From UBA6921 sp031363085 (lineage in GTDB: Bacteria; Pseudomonadota; Gammaproteobacteria; SG8-11), in NCBI GenBank assembly GCA_031363085.1, contig JANLTU010000194.1:1-63859 (forward strand): a stretch of DNA of 63,859 bases, written 5' to 3'. Below are positions 63,575 through 63,859 of this stretch, one piece after another. The notes under the pieces are model-generated. The model worked only from the letters and a program-made list of their open reading frames with translations. It was not told the DNA's origin and made no database searches. Both the position numbers and the translations under genes were made by a program. Positions within the stretch are counted from its first letter, which is position 1, and each line of letters starts with the position of its first letter.

Positions 63575-63859
63575 GAGCTATCCAGGGTCGGGAACGTTTT
63601 TCAAGAATTCAAAAGACTGGTCTACGCACAATACCTTGCTAGGCTCGGTCTTAACAGAGGGTGAGCGATGCCTGATTTTCTGGACGGGCAAATGGAACGC
63701 GACCTCTTAAAAAACGGTCCCCACGGCTTGCCGCGCCCCTTATGCATAGAAACATTGGCAGGTACACTCGTCTCGCGCATGGACAGTGGCCGCTAGCTTC
63801 TTGGCGGTATCGACCCCGTCAAAAAACCTGGCCCAGGGGGATCTGCGGACCCATCTGTG
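63575..63859. other. Upstream region of the tss operon, right edge of the window
   Basis: I see no supported gene here. A 42-codon frame at 63668-63796 (plus strand) has GAGGGTGAGCG before its ATG but no recognised product. I found no clear sigma-54 site of the GG-N10-GC type on either strand by eye. The promoter of tssA should be in this stretch. Any tssJKLM, hcp and vgrG genes would lie beyond it. Confidence 0.5.

Noticed and set aside
63575..63700. A sigma-54 promoter in front of tssA
   Set aside because: I looked for the TGGCAC-N5-TTGC pattern on both strands and found no convincing match, although the local activator is of the sigma-54 type.
63668..63796. A 42-codon ORF with a good GAGG ribosome site upstream of tssA
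   Set aside because: No recognisable product and no second line of evidence; kept only as a remark on the right edge.

Overview
The window (about 64 kb, moderately GC-rich) looks like chromosomal DNA of a motile, heterotrophic or respiratory Gram-negative proteobacterium, most likely a gammaproteobacterium. The signs are a Pseudomonas-type REP palindrome, a DnaJ-related/J-domain protein, MsrP/MsrQ, AmpG, PilZ and YcgR-type proteins, CheX, a chemoreceptor and a type VI secretion system (T6SS). The species cannot be named from the sequence. I found no tRNA, rRNA, CRISPR array or intact transposase.

Layout. (1) 1-8.2 kb, minus strand: a very large exported SpvB/FG-GAP/Rhs (YD-repeat) polymorphic-toxin-like gene, split in two by a one-base frameshift. 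Its variable C-terminal tip is followed by a small lipoprotein gene (candidate immunity) and it is preceded by a small secreted protein. (2) 8.6-21.1 kb: ordinary housekeeping and envelope genes: a P-loop ATPase, PilZ and YcgR-type proteins, a thioredoxin-fold protein, DusA, a J-domain protein, FKBP, a TPR/beta-barrel outer-membrane protein, two heme proteins, an Sfum_1244-like protein, a Sel1 protein and CheX. (3) 21.1-25.2 kb: two tandem paralogous multi-pass membrane proteins of the DUF2298 (YYY) type. (4) 25.4-28.7 kb: a chemoreceptor with a free-standing periplasmic Cache protein, and a double rhodanese. (5) 29-40.4 kb: a SWIM/SNF2 helicase, a CYTH-AmpG-L,D-transpeptidase operon, MsrPQ, and a TlpA-DUF4266-DUF3570-ApbE cluster. 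(6) 40.4-63.6 kb: the T6SS island.

The T6SS island has a core operon on the minus strand (tssA-tssB-tssC-tssE-tssF-tssG-tssH, then a GAF/sigma-54 activator). It also has a threonine-phosphorylation module (PP2C phosphatase, double-FHA protein, transmembrane Ser/Thr kinase). A group of envelope lipoproteins lies between them: a LysM-NodB deacetylase, a TPR lipoprotein and twin LysM-TPR lipoproteins, with a small beta-barrel. The most unusual gene is a second, divergent sheath gene (50.2-52.0 kb) in which TssB-like and TssC-like regions are fused in one polypeptide. It is divergent from an unrecognised 263-residue gene. TssJ, TssK, TssL, TssM, Hcp, VgrG and PAAR are not in the window and may lie beyond the right edge.

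An approximately 105-bp palindromic repeat occurs twice, each time starting exactly at the stop codon of a gene (the SNF2 helicase and tssG). Both broken genes have the break in a short A/T homopolymer, so sequencing or assembly error must be considered alongside real frameshifting.
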